Shown: positions 10,601-16,600 of the stretch, one piece after another
Numbering within the stretch: position 1 is the stretch's first letter
Layout: each line of letters starts with the position of its first letter
NCBI GenBank assembly: GCA_000969725.1
Contig: JXSR01S027558.1
Source: Ophiothrix spiculata
Lineage: Eukaryota > Echinodermata > Ophiuroidea > Amphilepidida > Ophiotrichidae
DNA length: 22,844 nucleotides
Direction: 5' to 3' (one strand)
Position numbers and translations under genes: made by a program
The notes under the pieces: generated by a model
What the model was told of the DNA's origin: nothing
Seen by the model: the letters and a program-made list of their open reading frames with translations, nothing else
The model's database searches: none

Positions 10601-13600
10601 GGTTTTGGAAATCACCCAAAAAGTATTGTTATCAATCATATTTTATTATGCGCGAAACAATATCTGTTCAAAATTTGGTTTTTAAAAAGTAAACCAAATT
10701 TAGTTGTATTCGAACGAATGTTGTGTTTAACTATAAGACATGAAAAGCCTTTTTTATTCAAAGAAACAGGTTAGACAGTTTTGAAAACAACTGGAATGGT
10801 TTTGTTTAGAAATACATGTACATGTATATAAGGGGTTGCTGAACCAATAAAAAAGCAAAGCTTTTTTGCGCAAGTGAGTGTGCCAGTTGTCTGTGTCTTT
10901 TATATTTCTAAGTTTTTTGTAAGTATAATTAAAAAAAAAGAGTTTTTTTTTTTCATGCAAACGGTTAAAGAATTTCTGTACTTGTCAGCCCATATGTGTC
11001 AAAAGTTATCACTGTGATTTCTATTTTTTAGTCTCTTGAGTAAATGACTGCTTGAACTATCCACTCAAGTATTGAAAATGGATTCTATTTAGACTGTAGT
11101 AAAATAATTTTGTGTTTCCTGTAACTTAAAAAGTGCTCCAAAATAAACCATTTTACAATTAAATTGACCAAAATAAGATAGAGACGACCCATTGCTCATA
11201 TCAAATTGTTCTTATTGAAACACACACAATTTTTCACAAAATAGAATTTTCTTAAAAAAATTTAGATATGCATTAGGCTATAGTGTTTGTTTTGTTCCTG
11301 TAACAACATGCAGAGATTTGTGAGGTCGTAATTAAGTTTACTTGTTTACAAGAAGAAATATTATAAATCACTTGTTTACGTTAAGCTATTTTTTTTTCGC
11401 AATCGTTTTTAGCTTAATTTGTTATCTTTGCCTAACACCATTATGATGGATAAAGATTTGGGAAAAGATACCAGTTTGACCGGGAAATCCTGAAAAAGTG
11501 GCGGTCCGGGTGTCTGATCGGTCTAGAAAAAATCCTTTCGGGTCGGAGTCGGGCGAGGCAAGCTAAATTTTTATCAGGTCGGGCTTTTCGGAAAATAAAT
11601 TGTCAGGAAACGAGAGGGTCGGGTGAGCAAAAACTTGCTCCACATGGCGTTAATTCAGAAAACAGATTGTCTTAAATCAGGAAAAAATGTTTGAAAATCT
11701 GTACAACACACACCAACAAGAAATACCCCTTGCGGACTAATTAATGATCATTGAGTGATACTTTTTGACAATACAAATTGATAATTCAATAATGTTTGAT
11801 GTTTTTTAATCTTATGAATATATAAATTTCGAAGCTGTTAACTAAATCTTGAACAAATATTGAGACTTTCTCACAATTTCTTACAAGTGCTTTTACAGAA
11901 TACATCATAAATGTAGAATAACCTTTCCATATATTTTATTGCCTGGCTGTCTTGGATCATTTATAGCGAGTTCAGATCATTTTACTGGTGAGTTAATATC
12001 ACAATGAATTCATCACACCACTGTATGCACCCCACGCTTTAGAAAGGGTGGGTCTACAAAAATCCAGAAATTGTTAAAAGGTTGGAGTTCATAGAATTTT
12101 AAGTATAATGGGTGCATTGATAAAAAGGGTGGGGTTGAAATATAAAGGGTGTGGTTTTTTACCATTGGATTGAAAATTTAAGTAATGCTGAGGAGCTCTG
12201 AGAATCAGAATAACCATATTCAATAGAGATAAGACGATGTTGCAGTGGTCGACATAGAAAATAAAACTTACATGCAGTAATGAGATAATTCATCAAAAAT
12301 GTGCTGAAAACACACACAAAAATGCACTTGCAAAATACACATGCACTGAGCAATTAATTATTACATGCATTTGCACATGTATGTAAAAACCCTTATTTCG
12401 AACACTGATGGTGTTGTTATTTATGTATTCTACATTGCCTAGCTAGGCTTGATCAATGAACCAATTAAAAGTGGGATGAATTTAGTACCCTCATCAGAAT
12501 GAAAACTTTATGAAATTTCTAAAAGGGTGGATTTAGAGAATTTTCAGTATAAGGTTGTTTTCATAAAAAGGTGGGGTACAAATAAAAAGGGTGGTTCAAA
12601 CCCCACTGCATGCAGTGCACACCATTATATATTTTCACATACCAGGGTGTTCAATAAGTTTGTGGCCTGAGATGGATATTAGTTAAATTGTGTTGTTTCT
12701 TCAGTTTTCAAGATTTACAAATTATCTCTTATATTACTCCAACTGGTAAGTTCTAAGATTCTGTAAAATAAAAGAAATGGATATTTTTGAGAATAGGTTT
12801 GCAGTAATTTATGTCGGTTGTATAGTTTAAAATTCATGCCAAAACAGATATTTACTTAAATCTTTTCATGTATTTATTAACAAGGTTTTTTTTTTTTTTT
12901 TTTAATTTTTTTTTTTTTAATGATTTTATTACTTTCAAAAAAACCTTATAAATATAAAAGACATAGACGACTGGCACACTCACTTGCGCACATCTCTTAC
13001 ATACACGAGACAGCGTGGGCAAAATTCTTAAAGAGTTTCTTACTAAAAAAAACCCAAAAAACTAAAAAAACAGCTTTACATTTTTACTGTATGGTTCAGC
13101 AACTCCATATATATATATACATACATACATGTATTTCTAAACAAAACCATTCCATTTGTTTTCAAAACTATCTAACCTGTCTTCATGTATTTATTAACAA
13201 GTTGAAGTACATTTTACATATATATTTATAAAAAACTCCGTAGCTTTTATGTCCTTCTCCTTCTACCTGAGGGAAGAAACTTTTTGAACACCCCTCACAG
13301 ACATTGTAGATCACCCCAAAAAGCAATGTAGTGTGTGTATCTCAAAATAACAAGGACCTGGACCTGTCTTGTGTCCTTTCATTACAAATTTACAGTCCGG
13401 TTGAGGGGTACTCAGTGGAAAGGTAGCCTCCCATGTTTACCAAAGGTCCTCAGAAATTTGAAAAATGGTTTTCATATTGGTTGCATTTTGCAAAAATTAC
13501 AATTTGTGATCAACTTTTCCTTTGGTTTACCAATATCAGTCACCAAAATGTGCTATAAGGCTGCGATCACGTAGAAATATATGCGGGGGTATACGGCATA

Positions 13601-16600
13601 CGATATTCGCTATACGCTCCCATAAAGGTACCCGTAGTTGAAATTGACGGTTAATTATCTCCATCACTAAGAATATAAGTGCGTCCCCTGGGAGCGTATA
13701 GCGAATACCGTTTTCAAAATGTATTAGATGGTATAGGTCAGGGTCGTTCAAGTAAAAAAGGTTTACAAATCCGTAGAATTTTTTCTTTCCTCAGGTTAAC
13801 AAATTGGGTGGTAGTGGAAATCAAAATCGGAGAACCAGTGCCCCCCCCCCATTCCTGAGTTCACAGTACGTGTTATCCTGATCAAAATTGTATGTTCTTG
13901 GCCAAAAATGTTGCACACTATACTTTGATCAACACCAAATTGGCGGGCCTCTTCACATCTTGAATTGATACAGAGAAGCACGTGCGTAGCTGGACACAGC
14001 ATAAACTGCAGGAGACACAACGTGCGTTGCATGTGTGACTTAGGCCTTGTATCCATTGACTGTACCCATATTGCGTGTGCCCTTGTCTCGTTTCCCATTG
14101 TTTGTAATTGTGAAGCGCAACACAAACAATTAACTTCGTTCTGCTTAGTGATCATATCAGTGGCCTATGTACGGCAGATGATTCCTATGACCTGGCAGCA
14201 CCAACAATCAACATGTTCATACTTGGTGAGCACCATGCAGGTAATAGGAACATCTGCCGTACACAGACCACTGATATGATCACTAAGCAGAACAAAGTTT
14301 ATTGTTTGTGTTGCGCTGCTCAATTACAAACAATGGGAAATGAGACAAGGGCACTCGGCATATGGGTACAGCCAATGGATACAAGGCCTTAAGCATCAGT
14401 ATCTACTGCACGTGTGTAGCTGGGATTATGTTTACTTGCGGATGAAGAAAAGCCTCATAATTCCCACCTATTTAGTACAGGATCTGATCACATTCCCATC
14501 CCTTAGGGCTCAACCGGAAGTGGTACATATTTTGATGTCAAATTATAGGCCATATTTTTCTGATTATAATTTGCAAAATTTCACCACAAAAGTCTTTGTG
14601 ACTTCGGAGATATGACATGAGGCACCTTTTTAGAGAAGCTTTTCAGTATGTAAAGATGCCAATGTTTATTTGGGTCATCATTATATTGGTCCTTCAGAAA
14701 AATTACAAGAAATGGGTTTGCTAACAAGCTAGTTTAAAGGAGCATGGTCTATTTTGTATGAAAGATCACTGCTAAAGAGGTCTAAAATTACAAATTTCAG
14801 TTAATCGACCAAACCGTTTTGATTTAATGGACCATTTAATCTGTATTTCATAGCTGCCTATACTTTGCTGTACAAATTAATTGAAATAATTAGATGCCAA
14901 AATCAGAAAAAGTTTGAAAAAACTTGAAGCAATTGGACCATGCTTCTTAAAGACGATCTCTGTTTATTTTAGAGGGCAGTGTTACAGAATTTGTTGGTCA
15001 GTGGCGGGAAGATTGTGACAAAACGTGTGCGTGGTATCTAAGTGTAAGATTTGTGCCTAATACGCAAAACGCAATGCGCGCACTAGTCTTTAACGCATTG
15101 TCTACCCGGTGAGCGCCGAAAATAGCGCAAAATAGTAACGAGTTGCTACGAGTGCTCCCGTGTGTTTTCCTATACTACAAAATTCTGATTTTTCACATAT
15201 TTGCTAACTGTAGAATATTTTAATATTTGGCTGGTCAATTGTGAATGTCAAATCAAGAAAAAAAATTTGGGGTCACCGACTGTTTTAAAAAGATAGCGTG
15301 AGATAAAATTATATGGGGTAAAATCTAAAAAACTATTTTCGTCAACAGAAATGTCGAAATTCGGTTGTATAACATTGAACAGATAAAAAAAGTTAATTAC
15401 ACCAAGTAATCTAACGCTCGAGTTTTCAAGTTATCGTTCATTAAAAGAAAAATGACTTCATCATATATGACGTCATAGCGCGCTTAGATGGTCGGTGACC
15501 CCCATTTTTTATTGCTGAATTTTAAAGTTTAGACTCTTATCTATTAACTGACAAAAAATAAACAAAATCTACAGGTAGGAACTTATCACCGCAATCGTCC
15601 TTAAGTTAATGCAAAAGTTACCACTAAGATATAATGATAAACAAATTGTAAGCATATACTGAATAGATTCATCAGGATCTTTAATATTTCAATAATTTCA
15701 TTGCCAAAGTTTTTGGTTACTGGTCCATCAATTTTAAAATGGTGGTGCTCGAACCACAAGAAATATTTCACTTTCTTCAGCGTTGATCAAGTGCAAATCA
15801 CGTCTACTTGATGACTTTGTGACACCATATGGGTTGGTTGCCATTTCAGTATGAATAATCATATATTTTGTTTGGTTTGTAAGCCCCTCAATCATCTTTT
15901 TTTTTTTTTTTTTGGTTCTTTAGCCACCATGTAGTGTAAGGGCTTTCCAAATGTCTTGAGAGGAAAGTTCTTACAGGATTTCAAGGTATAGCCTGCCCCC
16001 TGTATGTTCCAGTGCCTAAGTTTTATTTATTAATGAACAATATGAAAAATAAGAGTAGAACATGATAAAAAAATAAAAAGTACTTTATTTCTATCAGATT
16101 TGAAATGATGTTGGTAGGCTTCAAAATCTTGTTGATTCTTCCATCAAATTATAATTAATTAATTTTATTCACATAAATTCGAGCGGGAAATCGGGACAGC
16201 AAGCAGGAAAAATTTGCAAAGGACAAAAAAAAAAGAGAGAGCAGCTGCTAAACAGGAAATATGGGGAAAACAGAAAATCGTGTCAAGAGATGTATAGAAA
16301 ACGCTTAGAAACTTTTTTTTTGTTGCTTATCAGTTTTTAAAATCGACTTTAATTTATTTTGGGTGTACTAAAATGGATTTGTTGTCGGGAAAAATTGGGA
16401 AGAAATGTGCAAACGTCAGGGGAAAATCGGGAAAAAATCAGGACAAAATGTCTTTGCCCCCTGACCAAAAAGTCGGGCTACGCCACTGATTTTGGTCAAA
16501 ACTGATATCACCGTAATGTTCAGCATTTATGATTGAAGATATTGGAGAATGCAACTCCTGGGGGGGGGGGGGCACTCAACTTTGAAAGTTGTATGTATGT

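Noticed and set aside
13796-14155. 119-codon minus-strand open frame, the second longest in the window
   Set aside because: It runs through one arm of a long palindrome; the mirror arm is open too. No family pattern was recognised.
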